A stretch of 64,000 nucleotides of DNA from a virus. The notes under the pieces were generated by a model. That model had not been told where the DNA came from. It made no database searches and saw only the letters and a list, made by a program, of their open reading frames with translations. A program made the translations under genes and the position numbers. Location of the stretch: positions 1 to 64,000 of IMG/VR virus record IMGVR_UViG_3300037119_005846; one strand, given 5' to 3'. Positions 50,804 to 59,287 of the stretch are shown piece by piece (position 1 is the stretch's first letter; the number at the start of each line of letters is the position of its first letter).

Positions 50804-52519
50804 GTGGCAGCACGACGGTTCTTCGATGACTCGACTAATCTCGCGAGACAACCGTACGCGACACCGCGTCCGATCGTTGGCTCCGTCGAGCGACTGAATC
50901 TGAGCAAGGGCAGCGAGCGAGTCGAGAAGCGTGCCGTCAGCGCATGGCAGACGAGCGCGTGGCAGATGTTCGACGCCATCGGCGAAGTCCACTTCGCCTT
51001 CAGTCTGATCGCTCAGATCCTCAGTCGGGTCCGGATCTTCGCCGCGATCGTGCAGCATCAGGACGAGGCACCTGTCGACGTCAACGACTTTGTCAAGTCT
51101 CTTCAGGGCGACGCAGAAGTCGACGCTCCGAACACGCGCGAGGCCTGCGAAGAGGCGACCAAGATCCTTAACCAGCTCGTCCTCAACGCGCACGGCGGCA
51201 TCAGCACGCTGCTCAGACTGATGGGGTTGAACCTCTGCGTTCCCGGCGAGATGTACCTTCTCTACTTCAAGGATGAGTGGCACATCGCCAGCGTTGACGA
51301 GCTGACGCAGAGCGGCCAGACGCTGTACTACCGGACGATGCGGACCTCTCCTAACACCGGCACCAAGGCAACAGCTGGTCGCGGCGAACCGCTGCCGAAG
51401 GACGCGTTCGTCGCGCGCATCTGGCGACCGCACCCACGGTACTCCGGCGAGCCGGACAGCTCGATGCTCGGAGTCCTTGATGACTGCGAACTGCTCGTCC
51501 TGCTCGAGCAGTCGATGAGGACGATCACGCGGAGCCGGATGAACGCCGGCGTGATGTTCATCCCCGAGGGACTCGCGTCGTTCGTTGCCGGCGACGAGGC
51601 AATGAGTGTCGAGGATGCGATCAGTCGAGCTAGCATCGAGAGTGTTGAGAACGAGACGGCTCAGGCGACCGTGGTGCCGCAGATTCTGAAGGGCCCGCCC
51701 GAGCTCGGCGACAAGATCAAGTGGATCCCGTATGGTCGGCAGATCGACCAGCAGTTCGTCGAACTCGTCGACAGGACGTTGCAACGCGTCCTTCAAGGGA
51801 TCGACATTCCGAAGGAAGTCGTCTCCGGCCTCGCTGACGCGAAGTTCGCTAACGCGATCGTGATCACAGATGAGCTGTTCAAGGCGCATGTCGAGCCGCT
51901 CGTGCTCTTGTGTGTCGATGCACTGACGCAGGTCTATCTGAGGCCGCTGCTCAAGCGAGCACTCGGGATTGCTCCGGGCTCGGACGCGGACAGTGATGGC
52001 TCGAACATCGCTAACCGGATCATCATCTGGGCCGACACCGCCGGTATCGCTACGCGACCCGACAAGAGCCAGGCGGCGAACGACGGCTTCGACCGGAAGG
52101 TCCTCAGCGCCAAGGCGTGGCGTGACACGCGAGGGTTCACGGACTCCGACGCGCCAGAAGAAGAGGAGCTGCTGTTCCGCGTGGCGCTTCAGAGCGCGGT
52201 CATCCCGCCGGAGATCGTCGAGGCGGTGCTCAAGCGGATCGACCCGGCGTTCTTCGCAGCAGCTCGCGCGGCTAACTCGGAGATCCCACCGGAGATCGAG
52301 CAACTGCTCGAGCCGGTGCTCGGGCCACCACCCGGCGAGGCACCATCAGCCGCCGGCGGGGCGGGCACTCGGCCGTCGTCTGGCACCACGGCGCCGCCGG
52401 TGAATCCAGCGCCGCCGGGGGCCGCGCCGCCGTCCGCGCTGACGACGCAGCTGAATGGCGCGGACATCAACACGAATGGCTCGAAGCCACCGCGAGCCGG
52501 CGAAGCGGCACTCCGCTAG
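50804..52519 (+). CDS. Portal protein
   Basis: 571 residues from GTG, no Shine-Dalgarno. SAWQTSAWQMFDAIGEVHFA then SRVRIFAAIV is the actinophage portal front; GEMYLLYFKDEWHIASVDEL and a KWIPYGRQIDQQFVELVDRT / LQGIDIPKEVVSGLAD section form the core and crown. The last ~60 residues are a Pro/Ala-rich tail. Forms the dodecameric DNA channel. Downstream, not upstream, of MuF, the reverse of the usual order. Confidence 0.88.
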   Translation: MAARRFFDDSTNLARQPYATPRPIVGSVERLNLSKGSERVEKRAVSAWQTSAWQMFDAIGEVHFAFSLIAQILSRVRIFAAIVQHQDEAPVDVNDFVKSLQGDAEVDAPNTREACEEATKILNQLVLNAHGGISTLLRLMGLNLCVPGEMYLLYFKDEWHIASVDELTQSGQTLYYRTMRTSPNTGTKATAGRGEPLPKDAFVARIWRPHPRYSGEPDSSMLGVLDDCELLVLLEQSMRTITRSRMNAGVMFIPEGLASFVAGDEAMSVEDAISRASIESVENETAQATVVPQILKGPPELGDKIKWIPYGRQIDQQFVELVDRTLQRVLQGIDIPKEVVSGLADAKFANAIVITDELFKAHVEPLVLLCVDALTQVYLRPLLKRALGIAPGSDADSDGSNIANRIIIWADTAGIATRPDKSQAANDGFDRKVLSAKAWRDTRGFTDSDAPEEEELLFRVALQSAVIPPEIVEAVLKRIDPAFFAAARAANSEIPPEIEQLLEPVLGPPPGEAPSAAGGAGTRPSSGTTAPPVNPAPPGAAPPSALTTQLNGADINTNGSKPPRAGEAALR

Positions 52520-52541
52520 CCGACCGGCCACGAGGCCCGAG

Positions 52542-52570
52542 TGGCATTTCTATACATCACGTGGTATAAT
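52542..52570 (+). promoter_or_regulatory. TGG-class promoter, copy 5 (leaderless)
   Basis: TGGCAT, 17-base spacer with TACATCACGTGG, TATAAT (52565-52570), six bases, ATG 52577. Confidence 0.75.
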
Positions 52571-52576
52571 GGCCAC

Positions 52577-52873
52577 ATGACACAGACTTCAGACAAGGCG
52601 CTGGCGCCAGACCAGGTGGTCACGATCGCCGGCACCGTCGGATTCTTCAAGGTCAAGGAGATCCCGGACCACGGCCGGTTCGTCGTACTGTACGGTGGCA
52701 ACGTCCAGAGGCGCGGCGGTATCAAGGCGTCGAGTCGTACGGTGCCGCCGGCGAAGGTCGAGCCGATCACTAGCTCGGCGACTCTGAAGCGAGCGAACGC
52801 CACACTGCATGCCATCGCCGAGGCGATGGAAGCCGCACCGCACCCGCACTACAAGAAGGCCGGCGCCAAGTAG
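52577..52873 (+). CDS. Small beta-barrel-like protein, leaderless
   Basis: 98 residues from ATG 52577; the in-frame start at 52541 lies in the promoter. Starts MTQTSDK. VTIAGTVGFFKVKEIPDHGR and VVLYGGNVQRRGG suggest a small SH3/KOW-like fold. First gene of the right-hand block. Confidence 0.65.
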   Translation: MTQTSDKALAPDQVVTIAGTVGFFKVKEIPDHGRFVVLYGGNVQRRGGIKASSRTVPPAKVEPITSSATLKRANATLHAIAEAMEAAPHPHYKKAGAK

Positions 52874-52904
52874 CTCGGCCGCAACCCGAGAGGCAAGACG
52901 AGAC

Positions 52905-53117
52905 ATGAACGACCTGCGCAAGAGCAAGTTCGAGACCAAGGTAGCAGCGGCTGAGGCCGCCGTTGCCGCCGGCGCCAAGCTGTACGTCGGTGGACGACGT
53001 ACCGTCGCCACTGCAGAGGAAGAAGGCGAGACACGGGTGTATAACCTCGGCGGCGGTGAGGGCGCCTACCAGTGGCGCTGGCTGACCGCGCTGGATGATC
53101 CGAGTGGCATTCGGTAA
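52905..53117 (+). CDS. Hypothetical protein
   Basis: 70 residues from ATG 52905. Helical start, then AGAKLYVGGRRTVATAEEEG and a Trp-rich end (YQWRWLTALDDPSG). Its 3' end contains the next promoter's -35. Confidence 0.58.
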   Translation: MNDLRKSKFETKVAAAEAAVAAGAKLYVGGRRTVATAEEEGETRVYNLGGGEGAYQWRWLTALDDPSGIR

Positions 53118-53133
53118 CATCACAATGTATAAT
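53105..53133 (+). promoter_or_regulatory. TGG-class promoter, copy 6 (Ku gene)
   Basis: TGGCAT, 17-base spacer with TAACATCACAATG, TATAAT (53128-53133). Start predicted at A53140, giving a 60-base leader. Confidence 0.72.
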
Positions 53134-53140
53134 GACATCA

Positions 53141-53163
53141 GCCAGCCGGCGAACCCGGCTGGC
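53141..53163 (+). promoter_or_regulatory. Hairpin at the 5' end of the Ku mRNA
   Basis: GCCAGCCGG/CCGGCTGGC, perfect 9-bp stem, 5-base loop, beginning one base after the predicted start. Likely stabilises or regulates the leader. Confidence 0.5.
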
Positions 53164-53199
53164 ACCAGGACTTCAGACACAGACAAAGGAACCAACCCA

Positions 53200-54009
53200 A
53201 TGCACGCAACAGCCCCAGTGCCGAACCGATCGACGTCATCGTTTGTCGTCTCCTTCGGCCTGATCAACATCCCGGTCAGCGTCTACACGACGGTGGCCGA
53301 GACCAAGGTCGCCCGCAAGGAGTTCACCGCGGACGGCCACGCCGTCGGCCGTAAGCCGTACGACAAGGAAACGGGCGCTGACGTCAACTTCGGTGACGTC
53401 GTCAAGATGGTCGAGGTCGGCGGCGCCACAGTGCCGCTGTCCGACGAGGAGATCGCTGGCGCGACCGGCCACGTCGCCGGTGTCGCGCCGATCGTCGGCC
53501 GCGTCTCGATGACCGAGCTCAACTCGGACTTCATTGCCGAGCGCGTCTACCAGCTTCGCCCGAAGAGCGACAAGAAGGTTCAGAAGGCGAGTGATCGCGC
53601 ATTTGCGCTGCTGATCGCCACGCTGAAGGAGACAGACGAGGCCGCGCTGGTGCGAGTCAGCATCCGCGGCACTGTCGCCAAGTGGGGCGCGATCACACCG
53701 GACGGGTACCTCCGCATCATCCACAGCGCAGACCAGGTGAAGGCGGCGCTGCCAATGCCCGACGCGGTCGTCACCGAGAAGGAGACGGAGCTCGCCAAGG
53801 CACTCCTTGGCGCGATCCCGACACTGGCCGTGGAGGACCTCCGTGACGATTCCAGTGAGCGGATTGCCGCATACGTCGACGAGAAGCTGGCTGCTCTGGC
53901 TGGCACTGGCACACTGCTGACCGAGCCGATGGCTCTGACGCCGGCCGCGGTCGATGACATGTTCGCAGCGCTTCAGGCAAGCATGGACGCCCTCGTGGCG
54001 AAAGGATGA
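53200..54009 (+). CDS. ku: Ku-like DNA end-binding protein
   Basis: 269 residues from ATG 53200 (AAAGGAACC ahead); the longer ORF start lies in the promoter. SSFVVSFGLINIPVSVYTTV is the bacterial Ku opening; GDVVKMVEVGGATVPLSDEE, FIAERVYQLRPKSDKKVQKA and AFALLIATLKETDEAALVRV follow the Ku core in order. Bacterial Ku rings bind DNA ends and recruit LigD. Mycobacteriophages Omega and Corndog carry Ku, proposed to help join genome ends with host LigD. No ligase is in this window. Has its own promoter. Confidence 0.9.
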   Translation: MHATAPVPNRSTSSFVVSFGLINIPVSVYTTVAETKVARKEFTADGHAVGRKPYDKETGADVNFGDVVKMVEVGGATVPLSDEEIAGATGHVAGVAPIVGRVSMTELNSDFIAERVYQLRPKSDKKVQKASDRAFALLIATLKETDEAALVRVSIRGTVAKWGAITPDGYLRIIHSADQVKAALPMPDAVVTEKETELAKALLGAIPTLAVEDLRDDSSERIAAYVDEKLAALAGTGTLLTEPMALTPAAVDDMFAALQASMDALVAKG

Positions 54010-54015
54010 AATGAA

Positions 54016-54207
54016 ATGATCACACCACAACAGCGGCTGGCTGCCAGCAACAAAGCGAACGCCAAGCGTCGAGCACTGTCAGCCGAGACGAAGGGTCTGG
54101 CCGACTGCGGTCGGGCCTCGTCTGGTCGGTATAGCACTGGCTGCCGATGTGACGCGTGTCGCACGGCAAAGCGCGAGTACGACGCAGCGAGAATTGCCAC
54201 CGCGTGA
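54016..54207 (+). CDS. Cys-motif micropeptide (GCRCDACR)
   Basis: 63 residues, AAAGGATG site. Basic helix then GRYSTGCRCDACRTAKREYD, a Cys cluster frequent in small actinophage proteins, perhaps zinc-binding and nucleic-acid related. Confidence 0.65.
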   Translation: MITPQQRLAASNKANAKRRALSAETKGLADCGRASSGRYSTGCRCDACRTAKREYDAARIATA

Positions 54208-54221
54208 TAGTGTCCCGTGTC

Positions 54222-55793
54222 ATGAGGGCACGGGTGGCGGCACTGTTGGTGGCGAGTGCGGCGGTGATCGGGATACCGGCTGTTGCTCTCACGGAATCGG
54301 GTGGTGTGGTGCAGGGCGGCGGGTCCTACACCACGACCTCCCATCCGTCGTACACAACGACGACGACGACGATCACTCCACCCACCAGCACCTCCTCCCC
54401 GTCCACCACGACTACGACGGCGGGTTCGACCACTACGTCCTCTACTCCGACCTCTACTTCGACTACGAGCGTGGTGACTTCTACGAGTACGACGACTACG
54501 ACCTTGACAACTACGTCCACGACCGCAGCGTCGACCACCACGACGACTGAGGTCATCAAGAAGGTCTTTGTCTGTAAGTTCGTGGGGACGCCGGGAGTTG
54601 ATGAGAGACTTCAGACTGGTCAGAACCCGATCTCGGTCAGCGTCAACGCCATCCCCAACTGGGACGGCGTGATCGGCTCCTTCTTCGCTGACGCCCAGGG
54701 CCGCAGTCGGGTGATCGCCTTCGACGTCGGCCAGCCCGAACCTGACGTGTCTCAATGCCTCCCTGGTGGTGGTACAACAACTACATCGTCAAGCACCACG
54801 ACAAGTTCGACCACCGCGCCAAGCACGACGACCTCCACCGTCGTGCCTACGAGCACGTCTACGACGACTTCCACCCCATCTTCTACGACGACGACTTCCT
54901 CGACTTCTACTTCCCTCCCCCAGATCACACCGTTCGCGATCGAGGTCGCCCCGCTGTGCCCGGACGGGACGACACCGCAGATCGAGATCACGTTCGGGGT
55001 ACGCCCTGATCTGAACGGTCAGACCGGCACCCTGAGCTTCTCCACCGGAGGGTCGGTCCCGTTGGTGTTCAACTCGGGTGGGACGACCGACATCGCGTAT
55101 CCGGCGTCGGCCGGGACCGGGCCGGTGACGATGACCTACACGTTGGGGGCCGAAAGTGTGGAGCGCTCGACGACCTTCCCCGAAGCTTGTGAGGTGACGA
55201 CATCAACGACCACGACGACCTTGATTGGCACGACGACGTCTACAGCGGCTCCGACGACGACGACCGCTCCGTCGACATCTACAACGAGCACCAGCAGCAC
55301 GTCCGTGCCATCCTCGACGACTACTTCGTCGACCACCTCAACGACCCTGCCTGACACGTTCACGTTCGGCGCGGCCGGCACGGTGTGCGTGCGTGAGGTG
55401 CCGACGATCCGCATCACCTTCCAGAACCTGTTCCCGTCCCTCGCCGGGCAGACGGGCACTCTGACCATGACGGCGGCGGCAACGGGCGAAGTCGTTGGCG
55501 TCCAGTCCCTCGTCTATGAACCCGGGACGACAGTCGACATCCTCTACCCGGGGACGCATGTCAATCCCGACGGCTCCGTGGCCGACGTCCCCGGGTGGAT
55601 TCTCAACGAGGACGGCTTCTGGATTCAGGACCCGTCCGATGCCTTCCTCCGCGACGGCATTTTCCTCACTTACGAGGTGAACCCGACGGCAGGCCCGGTG
55701 CTGGTGCTTTACCCACCCGAGTCGAGCGCCTGCGCCAACCCGGACGGCCCGTTCCCGCCGTTGAATCCGAACCAGCTGCCGCCTACCGCGTAG
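54222..55793 (+). CDS. Secreted mucin-like Thr/Ser-rich protein with three domains
   Basis: 523 residues from ATG 54222; GTG 54210 in frame is an alternative. Residues ~1-22 are a signal peptide (RARVAALLVASAAVIGIPAV). Three Thr/Ser/Pro-rich linkers of about 90, 45 and 50 residues separate three folded parts (FVCKFVGTPGVDERLQTGQN; PFAIEVAPLCPDGTTPQIEI; FTFGAAGTVCVREVPTIRIT), each with a conserved Cys and G-x-x-G-T-L turn. No LPxTG or membrane anchor. Probably exported to the host surface; linkers are likely O-glycosylated. Unusual next to Ku and recombination genes. Confidence 0.78.
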   Translation: MRARVAALLVASAAVIGIPAVALTESGGVVQGGGSYTTTSHPSYTTTTTTITPPTSTSSPSTTTTTAGSTTTSSTPTSTSTTSVVTSTSTTTTTLTTTSTTAASTTTTTEVIKKVFVCKFVGTPGVDERLQTGQNPISVSVNAIPNWDGVIGSFFADAQGRSRVIAFDVGQPEPDVSQCLPGGGTTTTSSSTTTSSTTAPSTTTSTVVPTSTSTTTSTPSSTTTTSSTSTSLPQITPFAIEVAPLCPDGTTPQIEITFGVRPDLNGQTGTLSFSTGGSVPLVFNSGGTTDIAYPASAGTGPVTMTYTLGAESVERSTTFPEACEVTTSTTTTTLIGTTTSTAAPTTTTAPSTSTTSTSSTSVPSSTTTSSTTSTTLPDTFTFGAAGTVCVREVPTIRITFQNLFPSLAGQTGTLTMTAAATGEVVGVQSLVYEPGTTVDILYPGTHVNPDGSVADVPGWILNEDGFWIQDPSDAFLRDGIFLTYEVNPTAGPVLVLYPPESSACANPDGPFPPLNPNQLPPTA

Positions 55794-55802
55794 GCTGATA
55801 CC

Positions 55803-55844
55803 GCGAGCCGGCCCTCTCAACTGTGGGGGGAGGGGGCGGCTCGC
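55803..55844 (+). terminator. Terminator hairpin after mucin-like gene
   Basis: GCGAGCCG/CGGCTCGC 8-bp outer stem around a pyrimidine/purine inner helix (GCCCTC with GAGGGGGC). Confidence 0.55.
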
Positions 55845-55872
55845 TTGACCGCAGACACAGACAGGAACACAG

Positions 55873-56448
55873 ATGACACTGAGTATGGATGAACACGCAC
55901 GGCTGGATGAGACGCGAGGAGGAGCATGGCTGACACCGTCAGAGGCGAGGCGTCATGACTTTCTGACGACGACGAGCGGCGGCCTGATCGACAAGGTCGA
56001 CGCTGCCGCAGTGTTCGGCGCTGGCGGTGGCGGCGTCGCCGCGTACCTCCGGCACGTCAGTCATGTCGCGAGCTTGACGCTCGTCGAGGATGACGCGTCC
56101 GGACTGATCGCGCTGCGGAACACGTACACCGGCGCTCGCGGCGTGACGATCGTCGAGGCCGATCCGGTCGAGGCACTGGACGATGTCATCCGGCAGCGCC
56201 AGCCGTCCGTGGTGATCCTTGACCTACGTGGCCGCGAGGTGGAGCCGCCCGTGGTCCGGGTATTGGCACAGCCGCTTGATCGCGTCGAGGTCCTGTGGGT
56301 CATCTACGGGCCTGAGACGGACTCCGAGCGGGCCGCGGGCCTCGACGAGATGATCCGGACCTGGCACTCGGACGAGCTGCGTTGGTACCTGCAGTCGGTG
56401 AAGCACAACGACGAGATCGGCTCGCTGCTCGTGTATGCCAGAGAGTGA
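55873..56448 (+). CDS. Rossmann-fold SAM-methyltransferase-like protein
   Basis: 191 residues, ACACAGACAGGAACACAG leader. AAAVFGAGGGGVAAYLRHVS is a glycine loop, SLTLVEDDASGLIALR the acidic end of strand 2, GVTIVEADPVEAL motif III, and PSVVILDLRG strand 4. The C-terminal half lacks an evident catalytic motif (no NPPY or DPPW), so the substrate is unknown; it may be non-catalytic. Confidence 0.65.
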   Translation: MTLSMDEHARLDETRGGAWLTPSEARRHDFLTTTSGGLIDKVDAAAVFGAGGGGVAAYLRHVSHVASLTLVEDDASGLIALRNTYTGARGVTIVEADPVEALDDVIRQRQPSVVILDLRGREVEPPVVRVLAQPLDRVEVLWVIYGPETDSERAAGLDEMIRTWHSDELRWYLQSVKHNDEIGSLLVYARE

Positions 56449-56474
56449 CCGCGAAGTTCATAGTATAGTATAGT
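56445..56474 (+). promoter_or_regulatory. Candidate promoter with TAGTA repeats
   Basis: GTGACC (56445-56450), 18 bases, TATAGT (56469-56474), within TAGTATAGTATAGTAAG. The leader contains ACACAGACAGG. Confidence 0.45.
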
Positions 56475-56501
56475 AAGTGACACAGACAGGAAGGATGACG
56501 G

Positions 56502-56840
56502 ATGACGTTGCGACTAGAGGACATGACGACGGTCGACCACGAGACGTTGGTGGGCGCGCTGCGATGCGCCACGATCGGTCACGCGTGGTTCGACGTCGAC
56601 TCGACGTGGAAGCCGAACATGGGTGTGCCACTGACAGTCCGCTGCGAGCGCTGCGGCCGCGAGCGGCGTGACACACTGGACGTTCACGGTGAGGTGCTCA
56701 ACCGGGACTACTGGCCGCGCAAGTCGTGGCTCCGCTACCCGAAGCATCAGCGACCATCTCGCGCTGAGTTTCGTCAGCTGCTGCTGAAGCAGCGGATGCT
56801 CGAGGCTCGTGAGGCTCGGAAGATGGCGGTGAGCGCATGA
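56502..56840 (+). CDS. Conserved actinophage zinc-type protein
   Basis: 112 residues. CATIGHAWFDVDSTWKPN, then VRCERCGRERRDTLDVHGEV and YWPRKSWLRYP: a widely shared actinophage protein (GHAW, C..CG..R.D....G....R.Y..P). Function unknown; the Cys pair suggests zinc. Confidence 0.75.
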   Translation: MTLRLEDMTTVDHETLVGALRCATIGHAWFDVDSTWKPNMGVPLTVRCERCGRERRDTLDVHGEVLNRDYWPRKSWLRYPKHQRPSRAEFRQLLLKQRMLEAREARKMAVSA

Positions 56841-57172
56841 CTCGTGAGAAGGTGCCGTGCCCGGAGTGCGGCGTCGAGTACTACCGCGGTCCCGGCATCA
56901 CGATGCATCGCAAGAGCGCGCACGGCGTTCAGCCGGCCGGCAACGCGGCCTTGCGGAAGCGTGATCGTGAGCGAAAGCGTCGCTCTCGCGCGAAGGCAAA
57001 GTCTTTGACGCCGACGACGGCGCAAGTCGACGCTGGCTCGGAGTTGACGGCCGACGACATTCTCGTCTCATTCGTCTCCATGCGATGGCCGGAGCGAATG
57101 CCGACATCCGTGATGGCACCACTGCTTGACTGGCGTGAGGCGACCAGTCGGATGCTCGAGCGAACTCAGTGA
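56837..57172 (+). CDS. C2H2-type zinc finger protein
   Basis: 111 residues, ATGA overlap. PCPECGVEYYRGPGITMHRK then SAH is a C2H2 finger at ~8-29; a very basic stretch follows (KRDRERKRRSRAKAKS). Likely binds DNA. Confidence 0.68.
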   Translation: MTREKVPCPECGVEYYRGPGITMHRKSAHGVQPAGNAALRKRDRERKRRSRAKAKSLTPTTAQVDAGSELTADDILVSFVSMRWPERMPTSVMAPLLDWREATSRMLERTQ

Positions 57173-57660
57173 CCTACTCGTACTCGTCTCGTGTCGTCCT
57201 CGGGCAGTGTCCCGGCGAGGGTGGCCCGCTGCCGTTCTTCGGCGACGTGCCATCGGACTCCGCCGGGCGCATGGACAAGTTGATGGCGAACTGGCGCGAT
57301 CATGCGCGGGGCGTGAACCTCTGGTGGAACGCGCACGACTGGCAGTGGGGCAATCCGCATCACCTCGACGACATCGTCGCGGAGACTCAGTGTGAGCTGA
57401 TCGTTGGCCTTGGCACGTTCGTCTGCACAGAGCTCGGCATGAACAAGCGCGGTGACATCTTCGAAGCTGAGGTCGTGCCATTGCTCACTCGCGAAGTTCT
57501 CGCAGTTCGCTTTCCACACCCGTCCGGGCGCAATCACTTCTGGAACATGGAGCGCAACCGTGAGTGGGCGGCACACGCGCTCCAGTACTCTCTGACAGCG
57601 CCGATCAGCGAGATCCGTGAACTGACGAAGCATGACAGGCGCTGGGTAGCAGCACGATGA
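57169..57660 (+). CDS. Uracil-DNA glycosylase superfamily-like protein
   Basis: 163 residues from GTG. VVLGQCPGEGGPLPFFGDVP is the substrate-loop motif and VRFPHPSGRNHFWN the HPSG motif of the UDG superfamily; GLGTFVCTELG is the strand between. The family-4-type iron-sulfur cysteines are absent. It could act on damaged or modified bases or be a catalytically altered relative. Confidence 0.68.
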   Translation: MTYSYSSRVVLGQCPGEGGPLPFFGDVPSDSAGRMDKLMANWRDHARGVNLWWNAHDWQWGNPHHLDDIVAETQCELIVGLGTFVCTELGMNKRGDIFEAEVVPLLTREVLAVRFPHPSGRNHFWNMERNREWAAHALQYSLTAPISEIRELTKHDRRWVAAR

Positions 57661-58577
57661 GTGAAGCCATAAGAGTCAGTCACAGCGACATCGCGTCGTT
57701 CCTTCGCTGCCGGCGCCAGTTCGCGTGGTCATACATCGACGATTTCCGCGAGCCGGAGCGACTCTGGGGGCCGATGGCCACGGGCAGCCGCGTCCACAGC
57801 GCGATCGAGCAGGCGCGCAAGACGGCGACGCCGATTGTGGAGACCCACAAGGCACTGGCCGCTCGTGATGAAGAAGTCTTGATCGCGACTCGCGCTCCCG
57901 GCTGGGCCCTGGACGATTTCTACGAGAACGTGATCATGGGCCGCAACTGCTGCATCGCCTATGAGCGCTGGGTCGAGACCGAGGGACCGTACGATGGCTA
58001 CGACGTCGAGTCAGAGGTGCTCCTCGAGGCACCGATCCTGGACGGCCGCGCGATTCTCATCGGCAAGGCCGACCTGCTGCTGACTCGGCGCGACGACGGC
58101 TGGATCTTCACGGACGACATCAAGACGTCGTCGACGCACGTCCGGACGACGCTGCCGGTGATCCTCGAGAAGAGTTATCAGCATATCTGCTATCAGGGCC
58201 TCGCTCAGCGGATGAACCCGGAGGCGCACATCGGCGAGGCGTGGTACACGATCCTGTTCAAGGCGAAGAATCCGGCGAGGATGACTCACCCGATGGTGGA
58301 ACGGTTCCGGGTGCCCGGCCATATCAGCGCGCTGCCGAATCGCATGCGACAGGTCGAGACGATCGTCGCCGACATGCTGGCGCTGATGGAGCGCCGCGAG
58401 AGTGAGGGTGCACACGTCGCCTACCCGACTCCCGGAGACAGCTGCCGGTGGTGTCCCATGAGATTACCGTGTGGGTTGGTAGATGAAAATCCTTTGGGCG
58501 CTCGAGCACTGCTCGATGTTGAGTTCGTGCGCGGCGGCCGCCATGCACGGTACGACAATGAAGGAAACAGGAGATGA
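57657..58577 (+). CDS. Cas4/RecB-like PD-(D/E)XK nuclease with Fe-S site
   Basis: 306 residues, ATGA overlap. Cys18 in FLRCRRQFAW and Cys263, 266 and 272 in CRWCPMRLPC give the four-cysteine iron-sulfur site of Cas4/AddB nucleases. Core: GSRVHSAIEQ, LIGKADLLL, FTDDIKTSS (D-x-K), then EKSYQHICYQGLA (motif with Gln/Tyr). A 5'-3' or end-processing exonuclease for recombination is likely. No cas genes nearby. Confidence 0.85.
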   Translation: MSEAIRVSHSDIASFLRCRRQFAWSYIDDFREPERLWGPMATGSRVHSAIEQARKTATPIVETHKALAARDEEVLIATRAPGWALDDFYENVIMGRNCCIAYERWVETEGPYDGYDVESEVLLEAPILDGRAILIGKADLLLTRRDDGWIFTDDIKTSSTHVRTTLPVILEKSYQHICYQGLAQRMNPEAHIGEAWYTILFKAKNPARMTHPMVERFRVPGHISALPNRMRQVETIVADMLALMERRESEGAHVAYPTPGDSCRWCPMRLPCGLVDENPLGARALLDVEFVRGGRHARYDNEGNRR

Positions 58578-58578
58578 C

Positions 58579-58911
58579 ATGACGAACACTATGACTACTG
58601 ACACGACCGTAGAGCTGATGTCGCCATCGCCGGACGTAGCGAAGATGCGTGATCAGCTCGACATAATCGGCATGCTCGCGCTGCTGCCGTATCCGTTCAC
58701 GCCAGATCAGGCGATGAAGGTATTCCGCCTCATCGACCACATCGTGCTTGACTTGAGCGCTCCGCTGATCGACATCTGGCCGCGTGAGGAATCGAAGAAT
58801 CGCTACATCGCGCTGAAGTTCAAGGGCTTCTCCAAGGCGATGTACGTGCACTCGAACACGCGCACCGATAGCTACGTCGACATGCCGGACGGTCGGCGAG
58901 TGACTCTTTGA
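58579..58911 (+). CDS. Hypothetical protein
   Basis: 110 residues from ATG 58579 with CAGGAG ahead; the longer ORF start lies inside the nuclease gene. LPYPFTPDQAMKVFRLIDHI and ALKFKGFSKAMYVHS. No family; part of the recombination operon. Confidence 0.65.
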   Translation: MTNTMTTDTTVELMSPSPDVAKMRDQLDIIGMLALLPYPFTPDQAMKVFRLIDHIVLDLSAPLIDIWPREESKNRYIALKFKGFSKAMYVHSNTRTDSYVDMPDGRRVTL

Positions 58912-58936
58912 TCATGATCAACGACAGGAGAATGAC

Positions 58937-59287
58937 ATGACCACGAAGATGCCCAAGCTGATGGGCACGCAGGAGATGGTGGCGCGCATCCGCGTGCACT
59001 CGCTCGACGAGGCCGATGACTTCCTCGAGGCGTTCGCGCCAGGCGCTCGCAAGAAGGGAACGGTTCAGATCCTTCGAGCGACGCGCACGAAGGGCGTGGA
59101 CTCGTATCTGCTGACGATCAAGTTCACGCACACCGCCCAGAACATGACGCAGACGGTCGACGGCTACCCGTCGGGCAACGGCGACGGCGACTACAACACG
59201 CGTCGCTTTATCCAGGAGGCGTCTGACCGCAGCAAGATCGATCCGATGAAGGTCGAGATCGAGCTCGGGCGCTGGGTGCGTGCGTGA
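58937..59287 (+). CDS. Hypothetical protein
   Basis: 116 residues, ACAGGAGAATG site. RIRVHSLDEADDFLEAFAPG and TKGVDSYLLTIKFTHTAQNM. No known family; possibly a recombination accessory factor by position. Confidence 0.65.
   Translation: MTTKMPKLMGTQEMVARIRVHSLDEADDFLEAFAPGARKKGTVQILRATRTKGVDSYLLTIKFTHTAQNMTQTVDGYPSGNGDGDYNTRRFIQEASDRSKIDPMKVEIELGRWVRA

Noticed and set aside
54755-55014. Alternative-frame ORFs in the mucin-like gene
   Set aside because: They come from ACG repeats read in other frames; the signal-peptide frame is continuous and ordered.
57657-58577. Cas4-like gene as a sign of a CRISPR system
   Set aside because: No repeats of array type and no other cas genes; phage recombination nucleases share this fold.
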